DNA of 64,000 nt from Pedobacter nototheniae (GTDB lineage: Bacteria; Bacteroidota; Bacteroidia; Sphingobacteriales; Sphingobacteriaceae). The position numbers were made by a program, and so were the translations under genes. Shown piece after piece: positions 54,191 to 62,551 of the stretch. Where the stretch lies: the NCBI RefSeq assembly GCF_004335085.1, contig NZ_RQRS01000027.1, positions 1-64,000 on the forward strand, in the 5' to 3' direction. The notes beneath the pieces are model-generated. The model worked only from the letters and a program-made list of their open reading frames with translations. It was not told the DNA's origin and made no database searches. Position 1 is the stretch's first letter; each line of letters starts with the position of its first letter.

Positions 54191-55975
54191 ATGACCAATA
54201 AGAGGAAAAAATTATGGTTCTGGCTTGCTGGAATATTAGGGGGGCTAATTTTAATTATCTCTGCCGCAGCTATTATTTTATCGGCAACATGGAAACCTTT
54301 ACTTACTGAAAAAATTAAGGCTGGCGTTTACAATGGTTCGCATCATCTTTATAAAATTGACTTTAAAAGCATTAACCTCAACATTATAACTGGAAGTTTG
54401 GCTTTGCATGAGGTTACGCTTACTCCGGATTCTGCCGTATTTGATAGCTTAAAAGTTAAGGGATTGGCGCCCCCAAATATTTTTCAGCTTAAACTTAAAA
54501 AGTTGCAAATTTCTAGGGTAGGGATTTTAACTGCTTATTTTAAAAAGCGTGCCGATGTAGGTTCAATTGTATTGGAAAAGCCCTCTATTAATATGATTTT
54601 TAATAAAGTACCTAAAAAACCTGATACAGCAAAGGTTGAAAAGACACTTTATGAACAAATATCAAAAACCTTAAAAGCGATACATGTTAAAAGTATAAAA
54701 ATTGTGGATGCTGATTTTGATTACATCAATAAAAGCACCACTAAAACCACTATTAACTCCATTAAACACCTTAATATTAACGTTAACGATTTCCTGCTGG
54801 ATTCTCTTTCGCAAAATGATACCACAAGATTTTTTTATACTAAAGATATTTCCTTCGAAATTGCTGGTTATAAATCTTTAACCAAAGATAAAATGTACAC
54901 CATGAAGGTGGATACCATTAGTGGATCTGCTAGATCAAAAAAAGTGGTGATTAAAGGTTTTAAATTAATTCCAATGTACCCTGAGTTAGCTTTTGCCCGA
55001 AAGTATAACGTACAAAAAGACCGCTATAATTTAAATTTTGATAAAATTGAATTTGCAGGCGTAGATTTTATTGGCCTTAGCACCGATCAAAAAATATACG
55101 CTAAATCTTTAAAAATTGGCCCAGCGAAAGTAGAGGTTTTCATGAGCAGGGAATCTCCACCGCCTCCAGGTTTGGATAAAGGAAAAAACTTTCCACACAT
55201 GGCGCTAAAAAGGTTAAACATTCAAACATTAATTGATACGGTTAAAATTAGAAATATCGATCTTAAATATTCTGAATACAACCCGGCTAGTAAAAAAATT
55301 GGTTCAGTAGATTTTAAAGATCTTACCGGAAACATTTTAAATGTAACCAACGATAGTACGCAGCTTGCGAAAAACAATCATGCAGTTGCAGATTTAAACT
55401 CTTCGCTTATGGGATCGGGAAAGTTAAATGTAAAAATAGACTTTAATTTAACCGCAAAAGACGGCGCTTTTAGTTATAGCGGGAGTTTGGGGTCTTTTAA
55501 CTTTAAGCAACTAAATCCATTAGCGGTTGCATTAGGCTTGGTAGAAATAGAAAGTGGGCAGGTACAGCATATCGATTTTAAAGCCAACGGAAATTTACGT
55601 ACCGCAAGCGGCTCAATGAATATGCTTTACACCAATTTAAAGGTTAAGCTTTTATCTGATAATATTGATGGGGAAGGTACTAAAGAAAAAGGCTTATTGT
55701 CCTTTTTGGCAAACTCTATCTTGGTAAAGGATCAAAACCCAACCAAAGGCGAAGCACCGAGAACCGCAACCATGACCAATACCAGAATAAATTCGGCATC
55801 TTTCTTTAATTTAATGTGGAAAACGGTTTTTATAGGTATTAGAGATATTGTTGGTGTAGGCATTGTTCCTGTTAAAGATCCGGTGAAGCAGCAAAAGGTA
55901 ATCGCTAAAAAAATAAGACAACAGAAAAGGGCAGATAGGAAAGCAGCCAGGCAAGCTAAAAGAGATAAAAATTAG
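54191..55975 (+). CDS. AsmA-like inner-membrane-anchored protein (paralogue 1)
   Basis: 594 residues. One N-terminal anchor helix (9-31, LWFWLAGILGGLILIISAAAI) precedes a very long extracytoplasmic part rich in beta-strands, as in AsmA/DUF748-type proteins implicated in lipid transfer and outer-membrane assembly. Features shared with the next gene include DLKYSEYNPASKKIGSVDF, SYSGSLGSFNFKQLNPLA and a late SFFNLMWKTVFIGIRDIVG. The tail is highly basic (KKIRQQKRADRKAARQAKRDK). Strand is opposite to miaB. The two paralogues are 62 bp apart and likely one transcript. A role in envelope lipid handling is inferred from fold type only. Confidence 0.75.
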   Translation: MTNKRKKLWFWLAGILGGLILIISAAAIILSATWKPLLTEKIKAGVYNGSHHLYKIDFKSINLNIITGSLALHEVTLTPDSAVFDSLKVKGLAPPNIFQLKLKKLQISRVGILTAYFKKRADVGSIVLEKPSINMIFNKVPKKPDTAKVEKTLYEQISKTLKAIHVKSIKIVDADFDYINKSTTKTTINSIKHLNINVNDFLLDSLSQNDTTRFFYTKDISFEIAGYKSLTKDKMYTMKVDTISGSARSKKVVIKGFKLIPMYPELAFARKYNVQKDRYNLNFDKIEFAGVDFIGLSTDQKIYAKSLKIGPAKVEVFMSRESPPPPGLDKGKNFPHMALKRLNIQTLIDTVKIRNIDLKYSEYNPASKKIGSVDFKDLTGNILNVTNDSTQLAKNNHAVADLNSSLMGSGKLNVKIDFNLTAKDGAFSYSGSLGSFNFKQLNPLAVALGLVEIESGQVQHIDFKANGNLRTASGSMNMLYTNLKVKLLSDNIDGEGTKEKGLLSFLANSILVKDQNPTKGEAPRTATMTNTRINSASFFNLMWKTVFIGIRDIVGVGIVPVKDPVKQQKVIAKKIRQQKRADRKAARQAKRDKN

Positions 55976-56037
55976 CATTACAGCTTTAACAAATACGTTT
56001 ATAAATGTATATTGCTAATTAAATCCCATAATTTTAA

Positions 56038-57855
56038 ATGCCTGAGAGAAAAAGATACCGATATAAAGTAGTAAAGTGGCTTGCTGGTATATTCCTGTCT
56101 CTTTTTTTAGTGCTTGCAGGGATTGCCTGGTATTTAAATTATAAATGTAAACCTGTTATTACGGAGCAAATTAAATCCTTGATTTATAAATCAACGGATG
56201 GCTTGTACTCCATTACTTTTACAAATGTTACCACCAATATTTTAACAGGTCATGCATCCTTAAGAAATGTAAAAATAATACCTGATACAAATCGGTTTAA
56301 AGAGTTGGTTGGTTTAAAAAGAGCACCAAATAATCTTTACGAAGTTTCTTTAAAGAAACTGGTTATTAAAAATTTTCATCCATTTACTATATACAGGCAG
56401 CGTAAACTACAAATTGAAGAAGTTCTTTTTGATAAACCCGAAGTTTTGATGGTAAATAAACAGTTTGATTTTAATGAGAACAGACCGCCACGCCCCATAA
56501 AATCTCCTTACGCCTTTATTAGCAAATTATTAAAAGAGTTTAGCATTCAAACCATCTTATTTAAAGATGCCAGCTTCAAATACGTTAATAAAAATTTGCC
56601 CACTGCAGAAATATTTTCCATTAACAATCTTAATATTACCTTAAAGGATTTATTGCTTGATTCTACCTCGTCGCAAGATCCTAAACGCTTGTATCTTTTA
56701 AAGGATGTGGTTATAAATTTGAATGATTACACCTATCCTACTCCTGATAAGATGTACGAAATAAAGTTAAATCAACTTGATTTCAGGGCTTCAACAGGGA
56801 AACTACGCATTAAGAAATTTGCTTTGGTGCCACTTTACGATGAAATGAAATTTGGCGTAGTTGCAGGCTATGCTAAAGATCGCTTCAATATTCAAATGAG
56901 TGATATGCTTTTAAATGGAATTGATTTGCCGCTTTATATCAGAAAGCAGGAGTTACGCGCTAAAGATATGACTATTGCGAACGGTTCAGTTTCTGTGTTT
57001 AACAGTCAAGCTCTTCCTAAGCGTGAAAGAGAAAATAGAATTGGGCGTTTTCCTCATCAACTATTGCAAAAACTAGAAGCACCAATTTTAATAGAGAAGA
57101 TTTTATTAAAGGAAATAAACATTAACTACTCCGTTTATGATGATGAGAGCAAACAGAAAGGAAGAATTTCATTCGATCATACTGCAGGAACAATTACCAA
57201 CGTTACAAATATTGATAAGGTTAAAGCTGCAAAGCCAATGATGGAGGCCAAGCTAAACTCTTATTTAATGGGACAAGGCAAACTTGATGTAGATTTTAAA
57301 TTTGATTTATTAGCCAAAAATGGTGCTTTTTCTTACGGCGGTGTGCTACATAGCACCAATGCACGCATACTTAATCAAATTACCCGACCACTGGGATTGG
57401 TAAGGATTAACCGTGGCAATGTGGATAAATTTGAATTTAATTTTAACGCAAATGATTCTATAGCAAAGGGAAAAGTAAATTTTTCATACTATGATCTTTC
57501 TGTTGCCTTAATGAAAAATGATCCCGAAAAAGGACATCTGGTAAAGCGTGGCTTTCTTTCTTTTTTAGCAAATGCATTAATTATAAATCCAGAAAACCCT
57601 GATAGAAACGGCAAATTTACCTCTGCCGATGTGGTTTACATCCGACCAGCTAATACTTCTTTTTTTAATTTAATATGGCGAAGTCTTTTTGTAGGCATTA
57701 AACATAGTATTGGCCTAACGGAAGAAAAACAGAACGAGGTGCGAAAACACATTGCTAATTTTAAAGCCATGAGGGCGAGTCATGAGCAAAGAAAACAGAA
57801 ACGACTTGAAAGACGTAGACTAAGGGAACGGCAAGAAAGAGAAGAAAAGCGTTAA
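56038..57855 (+). CDS. AsmA-like inner-membrane-anchored protein (paralogue 2)
   Basis: 605 residues with the same plan as its upstream neighbour: anchor helix at 12-34, beta-rich periplasmic body (FTNVTTNILTGHASLRNVKI near the start), a repeated NINYSVYDDESKQKGRISFDH segment, GAFSYGGVLHSTNARILNQI and a C-terminal SFFNLIWRSLFVGIKHSIGL. The tail is again Arg/Lys-rich (EQRKQKRLERRRLRERQERE). Aligning by eye, the two proteins share motifs throughout but clearly differ, so the duplication is old. It ends beside a repeat-rich gene-free stretch. Confidence 0.75.
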   Translation: MPERKRYRYKVVKWLAGIFLSLFLVLAGIAWYLNYKCKPVITEQIKSLIYKSTDGLYSITFTNVTTNILTGHASLRNVKIIPDTNRFKELVGLKRAPNNLYEVSLKKLVIKNFHPFTIYRQRKLQIEEVLFDKPEVLMVNKQFDFNENRPPRPIKSPYAFISKLLKEFSIQTILFKDASFKYVNKNLPTAEIFSINNLNITLKDLLLDSTSSQDPKRLYLLKDVVINLNDYTYPTPDKMYEIKLNQLDFRASTGKLRIKKFALVPLYDEMKFGVVAGYAKDRFNIQMSDMLLNGIDLPLYIRKQELRAKDMTIANGSVSVFNSQALPKRERENRIGRFPHQLLQKLEAPILIEKILLKEININYSVYDDESKQKGRISFDHTAGTITNVTNIDKVKAAKPMMEAKLNSYLMGQGKLDVDFKFDLLAKNGAFSYGGVLHSTNARILNQITRPLGLVRINRGNVDKFEFNFNANDSIAKGKVNFSYYDLSVALMKNDPEKGHLVKRGFLSFLANALIINPENPDRNGKFTSADVVYIRPANTSFFNLIWRSLFVGIKHSIGLTEEKQNEVRKHIANFKAMRASHEQRKQKRLERRRLRERQEREEKR

Positions 57856-58056
57856 CTTAAATTTCCAAATTTACCCTTGCGGTTGGTGTTATTCACCAAG
57901 CGCATATAATCACATCATAACACATTACCTGGATCTCATTTAGATGGTATGGTGAAAACGGTTATAAAAGACCCTGAACTAAATTCAGGGTGACGATTAT
58001 AGCTTAAAATGTTTACAGGAGATCTTTTAAAAGCATATTATAATCGATTTCATGCT
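57856..58056. other. Gene-free stretch with a short inverted repeat element
   Basis: At 57968-57995 stands a 28-bp element with arms ACCCTGAA and TTCAGGGT; the same element, split, occurs at 185-261. The rest shows no gene. Confidence 0.5.
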
Positions 58057-58510
58057 ATTAAACTAATCCAATGTGGTTAAATACATAGCTCTTCTTTTAA
58101 TTTACTCCTCGGTTGAGGTTCTGGGATATATAATTTGGAGTATTAAACTAATCCAACGCTGTTAATACATATCGCTCCTTTTAATTTACTACTCGGTTGA
58201 GGCTCTGGATATATATTTTGGGGTGTTAAACTAATCCAATTTGGTTAAATACATATCGCTCCTTTTAATTTAATACTCGGTTAAGGTTCTGGATATATAA
58301 TTTGGGGTTACACAAGCATAATGCTAAGGTTCGGAACGTATAATTCGCGGTATACAACCCCAAGTTCGGGGTTCTAAACGTATATTTTTGGGTTACACAA
58401 CCCTATCGTTTGTATCCTGAACGTATAATTATCATTTAGGAACCGCAAGACATATATCTGGAACGTATAATTTGGGGGTATATAACCCTAATGTTGGGGT
58501 TATTAATAAA
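58057..58510. repeat. Degenerate tandem array with about 42-bp period
   Basis: Three units of 83-85 bp (starting near 58058, 58143 and 58226, each with TTAAACTAATCCAA and a late GGTTCTGGATATATA) are followed by four or five units of about 42 bp marked by AACGTATA at 58335, 58377, 58420 and 58462. The marker register carries back into the third long unit (58293), so the long units are probably paired 42-bp units. Most units contain GGTT or GGGGTT, and several AACCCCAA/GGGGTT stretches could fold. No reading frame runs through it. Confidence 0.8.
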
Positions 58511-58973
58511 TTTCATTTTGAATTTCTATTCCCAATGGGATCGTTAATTTAACAGCCACTTTTTTTCCGTTGCATTTACCCGGCTTCCATTTAGGCATCT
58601 GTTTTGCCCATCGCAAGGCTTCTTTATCTAGGGGTGTATAATAAAGTATTGGTTTATTATCGATTGCGGCATTTTTTGGATTACCAAGTGTATCTATTAT
58701 AAGCGTTAACTTTATGCTAGTTTGCGAATCATTTTGTTCTGGTGGATATTTAAATTTTTCATGAAAATATAAAGCTAAAGCCCGCAATCCTCCTGGATAT
58801 TCTGGTCTTTCATCTAAATAGGCCTCATTATAAACATAAGCACAAAATGACTTATCATAATATCTTTCAGGGGTTATTTGCTGATTTTCAATTTTTACTG
58901 ATTGATTTTTAGTTGTAGTATTATTCCGAGTGCAGGAGCAAATTAAAAGAAAGAGAAAAATGCAGTATTTCAT
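58503..58973 (-). CDS. Lipoprotein with TonB C-terminal-like domain (paralogue A)
   Basis: 156 residues with a lipoprotein signal (LLICSC; lipidated Cys12 or 14). The mature part is a TonB C-terminal-like domain: ERPEYPGGLRALALYFHEKFKYP, then TSIKLTLIIDTLGNPKNA, and MPKWKPGKCNGKKVAVKLTIPLGIEI. True TonB proteins have a cytoplasmic start and inner-membrane helix, absent here; lipid anchoring would hold the domain at a membrane surface. Six bp after its sister gene, so co-transcribed. Function unknown. Confidence 0.82.
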   Translation of the reverse strand: MKYCIFLFLLICSCTRNNTTTKNQSVKIENQQITPERYYDKSFCAYVYNEAYLDERPEYPGGLRALALYFHEKFKYPPEQNDSQTSIKLTLIIDTLGNPKNAAIDNKPILYYTPLDKEALRWAKQMPKWKPGKCNGKKVAVKLTIPLGIEIQNEIY

Positions 58974-58979
58974 AGTGAA

Positions 58980-59411
58980 TTACTGTGGAGTTAAATTAAT
59001 AGTACTCATGTATCTTACATTTACGTTTTTTCCGTTGCATTTACCAGGCTTCCATCTTGGTGTTTTTGTTAATAAATTTAGATAGCGCAGCTCTAATTTT
59101 GAATAATCTTTTGGATCTTTTTTATCAATACCAGCATTCTTTATAGTACCCGCCGTGTCAATTATAAACACAATTGTAACTTTAGTTTGATAATTTTCTG
59201 CGCTATAGCCATCGTATACAATGTTTTTGGCAAGAAATGAGTAAAATTTACCTATACCACCCGGATATTCAGGCATCTTATCAACATAGGTATAAATAAA
59301 CGAATGTATAGCCTTATCATAATATCCCGTACAAGAATTTTGTTGATTTTTAAAATCATTTCTTGTACAAAGAAATCCAGAGACATACAATAAGAAAACT
59401 AAGTATTTCAT
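58980..59411 (-). CDS. Lipoprotein with TonB C-terminal-like domain (paralogue B)
   Basis: 143 residues, similar plan to the next gene: signal ending VSGFLC (lipidated Cys15), a shared YYDKAIHSFIYTYVDKMPEYPGG segment, TKVTIVFIIDTAGTIKNAGID and TPRWKPGKCNGKNVNVRY. The identical WKPGKCNGK core shows recent common origin with paralogue A. It follows the membrane protein gene by 82 bp on the same strand. Role unknown; the neighbourhood suggests an accessory, fast-evolving locus. Confidence 0.82.
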   Translation of the reverse strand: MKYLVFLLYVSGFLCTRNDFKNQQNSCTGYYDKAIHSFIYTYVDKMPEYPGGIGKFYSFLAKNIVYDGYSAENYQTKVTIVFIIDTAGTIKNAGIDKKDPKDYSKLELRYLNLLTKTPRWKPGKCNGKNVNVRYMSTINLTPQ

Positions 59412-59493
59412 AGTGAATTAAATCATATTTTAGGTTATCTCTCACGAATAATTTTTACAAAGGCCTAATTAGCAAATTCATAAAATTGTATTT

Positions 59494-59910
59494 TCAAATA
59501 GTATGTGTTAAAATACCGTATACTATAGCAAAAACAAAAGCCCCTCCAGTACTTACCATTGAATAAATAAGAGCATATTTTATTCTCTGTGGCCCGTATT
59601 TCATTATTAAGCGTTCATATCTATTACGATAAAAGATTAAAAAATAATTAAAGACACCAAATGGTAAAGCAAATTCAATTACAAAATTGATAAAGTCATC
59701 TATTAAATGTCCGGGAAATATATTTAACTCTATCAGTGGAATATGGAATAGTTTAAAGTATTTTATCACCATAAATATAATCCACCAATTCAAAGCATTC
59801 ATCCAGGTATTAATGATGAAAACCATTATTTTCCAATTTTTATTTTTTGGATTATGCTTTTTAAACCTTAAAATGGAATCAACCCATATCAAATTATATA
59901 TATTCTTCAT
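59494..59910 (-). CDS. Small polytopic membrane protein, possibly an immunity-type protein
   Basis: 138 residues with a basic N-terminal stretch (RFKKHNPKNKNWK) and about three hydrophobic segments: 28-50 (MVFIINTWMNALNWWIIFMV), 70-92 and 112-135. No catalytic motif. It starts 12 bp after a broken reading frame that looks like the C-terminal end of a larger protein. In Bacteroidota such small membrane proteins behind long polymorphic proteins are often immunity genes; that reading is inference from position only. Confidence 0.7.
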   Translation of the reverse strand: MKNIYNLIWVDSILRFKKHNPKNKNWKIMVFIINTWMNALNWWIIFMVIKYFKLFHIPLIELNIFPGHLIDDFINFVIEFALPFGVFNYFLIFYRNRYERLIMKYGPQRIKYALIYSMVSTGGAFVFAIVYGILTHTI

Positions 59911-59922
59911 TGAAGACGAGAT

Positions 59923-60178
59923 TTATTTAAAATAGGATTTATTATCACTTCCATACCACTTGGTAGGGTCATATTGAGATCCCAAACCCGAAAAGACATC
60001 CCATCCTAATCTGAGAGCACCATATAATGCAACAGCTTCTTCAACATAAGGTATTTCGACACCAGAATAATAAGTAGCAATTGATAAACTTGTAATATCT
60101 CCAAGCCATACTTATACTCCTGGCAGCAAGCCCAGCAGAACTTAAAATTGAAGATAATTTATCTTCAATTTTTGTTTG
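59923..60178 (-). pseudogene. Frameshifted remnant of a larger protein's C-terminus
   Basis: Translated by hand on the minus strand, one frame reads KIEDKLSSILSSAGLAARS..SMAW and the adjacent frame continues as DITSLSIATYYSGVEIPY, VEEAVALYGALRLGWDVFSG and LGSQYDPTKWYGSDNKSYFK to a stop at 59925-59923. No start codon exists and a stop lies just upstream, so this is a relic with a frameshift near 60107. The composition suggests the tail of a secreted or polymorphic-type protein. No family is identified. Confidence 0.6.
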
Positions 60179-60213
60179 TCAGCTAATAGATACAGATTAA
60201 ATTACATACACCG

Positions 60214-60241
60214 AAAAACTCAATTAAAATTTAATCGAGTT
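60214..60241 (-). terminator. Terminator of the cheB/cheR-type operon
   Basis: On the minus strand a 12-bp stem (AACTCGATTAAA with TTTAATTGAGTT, one mismatch) is followed by TTTTT. It lies 140 bp beyond the stop codon of the last response regulator gene. Confidence 0.65.
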
Positions 60242-60380
60242 CTGATCAAGGATGTTTAAAAAGATGTAATTAGCTTTTCTAAAGATGTAAAAAAGTATTG
60301 ATAATTTTATTTATCTAAAATTTATTCTCACCTAATTGTTTTGAACTAAGTAGAATTAAGCTTTGGTTAGTATACAACGC

Positions 60381-60743
60381 TTAACTCAAATGTTTTTTAA
60401 CAATTTCTTCCAGTGCTGAAATATCAAATGGTTTAGATAAATAACTATCTGCACCAGCTTCATCTGCAAGGGCCGAAATATCGTTATTGGCAGAGAAATA
60501 AATCACAGGTATATGTTTCAAGTCTGGGTGACTTTTTAGGGCTTTTGTAGCCTGAATACCGCCCAAATCAGGAAGCCAATTGTCCATAAAAATAATATCG
60601 GGCATATAATCTGCAACCTGTTGCTCAATATCATTTGCGCTTTCGGAAGTTTTAATTTCATAGCCCGCATCTTCCAAAATGAAAGTGCATAGGTCTAAAA
60701 TATCCTTATTATCATCAAAAACAAATATCCTCTTTGTAACCAT
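60381..60743 (-). CDS. Stand-alone receiver-domain response regulator
   Basis: Single receiver domain of 120 residues, no output domain: acidic pair in FVFDDNKDI, phospho-Asp in IIFMDNWLPDLGG (about 53), then HIPVIYFSAN and SKPFDI with the conserved Lys. Last gene of a same-strand run with hybrid kinase, receiver, CheR and CheB, 33 bp after cheB. It probably passes or drains phosphate in that pathway. Confidence 0.92.
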   Translation of the reverse strand: MVTKRIFVFDDNKDILDLCTFILEDAGYEIKTSESANDIEQQVADYMPDIIFMDNWLPDLGGIQATKALKSHPDLKHIPVIYFSANNDISALADEAGADSYLSKPFDISALEEIVKKHLS

Positions 60744-60776
60744 ATTACTTATTTTCTGAAGGCAAGCTAACCCTAA

Positions 60777-61358
60777 TTAATTTAATTTATTTATGTAATC
60801 CGCCATTTCAGCCGAGTCTAAAATAACACCATCCTTAACGTTTAAAACCGCTTGTGCTGGCATAAAAGGCATCATTGCTGTATCTGGGTTCTGTATAACC
60901 ACTGTACCCCCAAAATTGTTTACAACTTTTAAACCTTCTACTCCATCTGCATTTGAGCCAGAGAGCAAAACACATACTAATTTACTCTTAAAAACCTCTG
61001 CAGCAGACTGAAAGGTTACATCGATTGATGGGCGTGAATAATTTATTTTTTCAGAATAATCTAAAGAAAAAGTTTTGTCTTCTTCAATTAACAGATGATA
61101 ATCTGCAGGTGCTATATAAACCTTTCCAGGTAGTATTGGTTCTTTTTCTTCTACTTCGGCTACTTTTAGTTTTGTTCTACTTTGGAGCAAATCACTTAGT
61201 AAAGATTCATTTCCTGATTTACGGTGAGTAACCAAAATAATTGGAAAATTCAATTCAGCATCAAGTGCAGGAAAAATTTCGAGCAAAACATCTAAACTAC
61301 CAGCAGAACCACCAATAATTAATGCACTACATTTATCTGACGTTAAAGTTTCCGCCAT
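60777..61358 (-). CDS. CheB-type methylesterase domain protein
   Basis: 193 residues consisting of the CheB methylesterase domain only, without receiver. Catalytic residues: Ser18 in IIGGSAGSLD, His45 in LVTHRKSGN, Asp near 139 in SGSNADGVEGL. The start overlaps the end of the CheR gene by 16 nt, so translation is coupled. In an organism type without flagella or methyl-accepting proteins, such pairs act in alternative, stress-type signalling; no MCP gene is visible here. Confidence 0.9.
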   Translation of the reverse strand: MAETLTSDKCSALIIGGSAGSLDVLLEIFPALDAELNFPIILVTHRKSGNESLLSDLLQSRTKLKVAEVEEKEPILPGKVYIAPADYHLLIEEDKTFSLDYSEKINYSRPSIDVTFQSAAEVFKSKLVCVLLSGSNADGVEGLKVVNNFGGTVVIQNPDTAMMPFMPAQAVLNVKDGVILDSAEMADYINKLN

Positions 61359-62161
61359 ATTTTTTCCGTTTTAATTCGCTTATATTCTTTTGCTTTTGCC
61401 CAAAAATCTAAACTTTCTTTGCTGCCAAGGGCCAGGTAGCCTAGTTTTTCTATACTATTATCAAAAAGATTAAATACTTTGTGTTGTAAATCTTTATCGA
61501 AGTAAATAAGCACGTTTCTACACAATATAAGCTGAAATTCATTAAAAGAATGATCTGAAACTAAATTATGGGTAGAAAAAATCATTTTTCCACTTAAAGA
61601 TTCGTCAAACTTTGCCAAAGAGTAATTAGCTGCATAATAAGTTGAAAACTCTTTTGTTCCTCCAGATTGTAAATAGTTTTCAGAGTATTGCTTTAAATAA
61701 TTTAAAGGGAACATTCCTTTTTTTGCCTTTTCTAAAACCGAAGGATTAATATCTGTTGCGTAAATTAACGATTTATGCAATAAATTAAGTTCTTTTAAAA
61801 CAATCGCTAATGAATAGGCTTCTTCTCCGGTAGAGCATCCTGCAACCCAAATTCTGATAAAGGGATAGGTACCCAAAACCGGCAAAACATCGTTCCGTAA
61901 TGCCCTGTAAAAAGAAGGATCACGGAACATTTCAGTCACATTAACTGTAATTTCTTCCAAAAAGCGTTTAAAATACTGCTTATCGGATTTTATTGTATAT
62001 CTAAATTCGGCAAAGCTTACGAAATTGTCAAGGGCATAAAGTCTGGATATTCTTCGTTTAATGGAGGCATGAGAATATTCAAGAAAATCGTATCCATGAG
62101 TTTCCAAAACATCGTTAAGCAGTATTTCTACCTGTTCATTATCTATTGCATCACTAATCAC
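61343..62161 (-). CDS. CheR-type methyltransferase
   Basis: SAM-dependent glutamate methyltransferase, 272 residues. N-terminal helical domain (1-70, RRISRLYALDNFVSFAEF), TVNVTEMFRDPSFYRAL, SAM-binding VAGCSTGEEAYSLAIVL (about 107-124), YATDINPSVLEKAKKGMF and CRNVLIYFDKDLQHKVF near 215. It starts 3 bp after the preceding receiver stop and overlaps cheB. The substrate protein to be methylated is not encoded in view. Confidence 0.94.
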   Translation of the reverse strand: MISDAIDNEQVEILLNDVLETHGYDFLEYSHASIKRRISRLYALDNFVSFAEFRYTIKSDKQYFKRFLEEITVNVTEMFRDPSFYRALRNDVLPVLGTYPFIRIWVAGCSTGEEAYSLAIVLKELNLLHKSLIYATDINPSVLEKAKKGMFPLNYLKQYSENYLQSGGTKEFSTYYAANYSLAKFDESLSGKMIFSTHNLVSDHSFNEFQLILCRNVLIYFDKDLQHKVFNLFDNSIEKLGYLALGSKESLDFWAKAKEYKRIKTEKIWRKL

Positions 62162-62164
62162 TTT

Positions 62165-62536
62165 CTATTTTGTAACTTTTTCTATTTGTACTAATAATTC
62201 ATCCACGTTAATGGGTTTTGATACATAGCCAGATGCACCAGCACTCAGGCATCTTTCTTTATCGCCCACCATAGCTTGAGCGGTAACGGCAAGCACGGGG
62301 ATATTCTGCATTTTTTCGGATTTTTTCATAACGGAAATCGCTTGATAGCCATCCATATCTGGCATCATCATATCCATTAAAACAACAGCTACCGCTTCAT
62401 TTTCTTCCATGATGGCAAATCCATCCTTTGCACTTGTTGAAGATAAACACTCGAAACCCTTGGCTTTTAAAACAGCTTTAAGCGCAAAAATGTTTCGGTT
62501 ATCATCATCGATAATGAGTATTACTTTTTTTGACAT
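62165..62536 (-). CDS. Stand-alone receiver-domain response regulator
   Basis: 123-residue receiver only: VILIIDDDNRNIFALKAVLKAKGF, phospho-Asp in [13 protein letters not shown] (about 57), VLAVTAQAM, and SKPINVDEL with the conserved Lys. Closely similar to the third receiver of the neighbouring hybrid kinase ([21 protein letters not shown]), so probably derived from it. Gap 15 bp from the kinase gene and 3 bp to cheR. Confidence 0.93.
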   Translation of the reverse strand: MSKKVILIIDDDNRNIFALKAVLKAKGFECLSSTSAKDGFAIMEENEAVAVVLMDMMMPDMDGYQAISVMKKSEKMQNIPVLAVTAQAMVGDKERCLSAGASGYVSKPINVDELLVQIEKVTK

Positions 62537-62551
62537 TTTAATTTAAGGGCA

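Noticed and set aside
58057-58510. CRISPR array
   Set aside because: Units vary along their whole length, have no constant repeat of 25-40 bp with unique spacers, and no cas genes are near.
60143-60167. Terminator hairpin around AATTGAAGATA
   Set aside because: A perfect 11-bp stem followed on the plus strand by a T-rich tail, but no plus-strand gene ends before it and it lies inside the readable gene relic, so it is probably former coding sequence.
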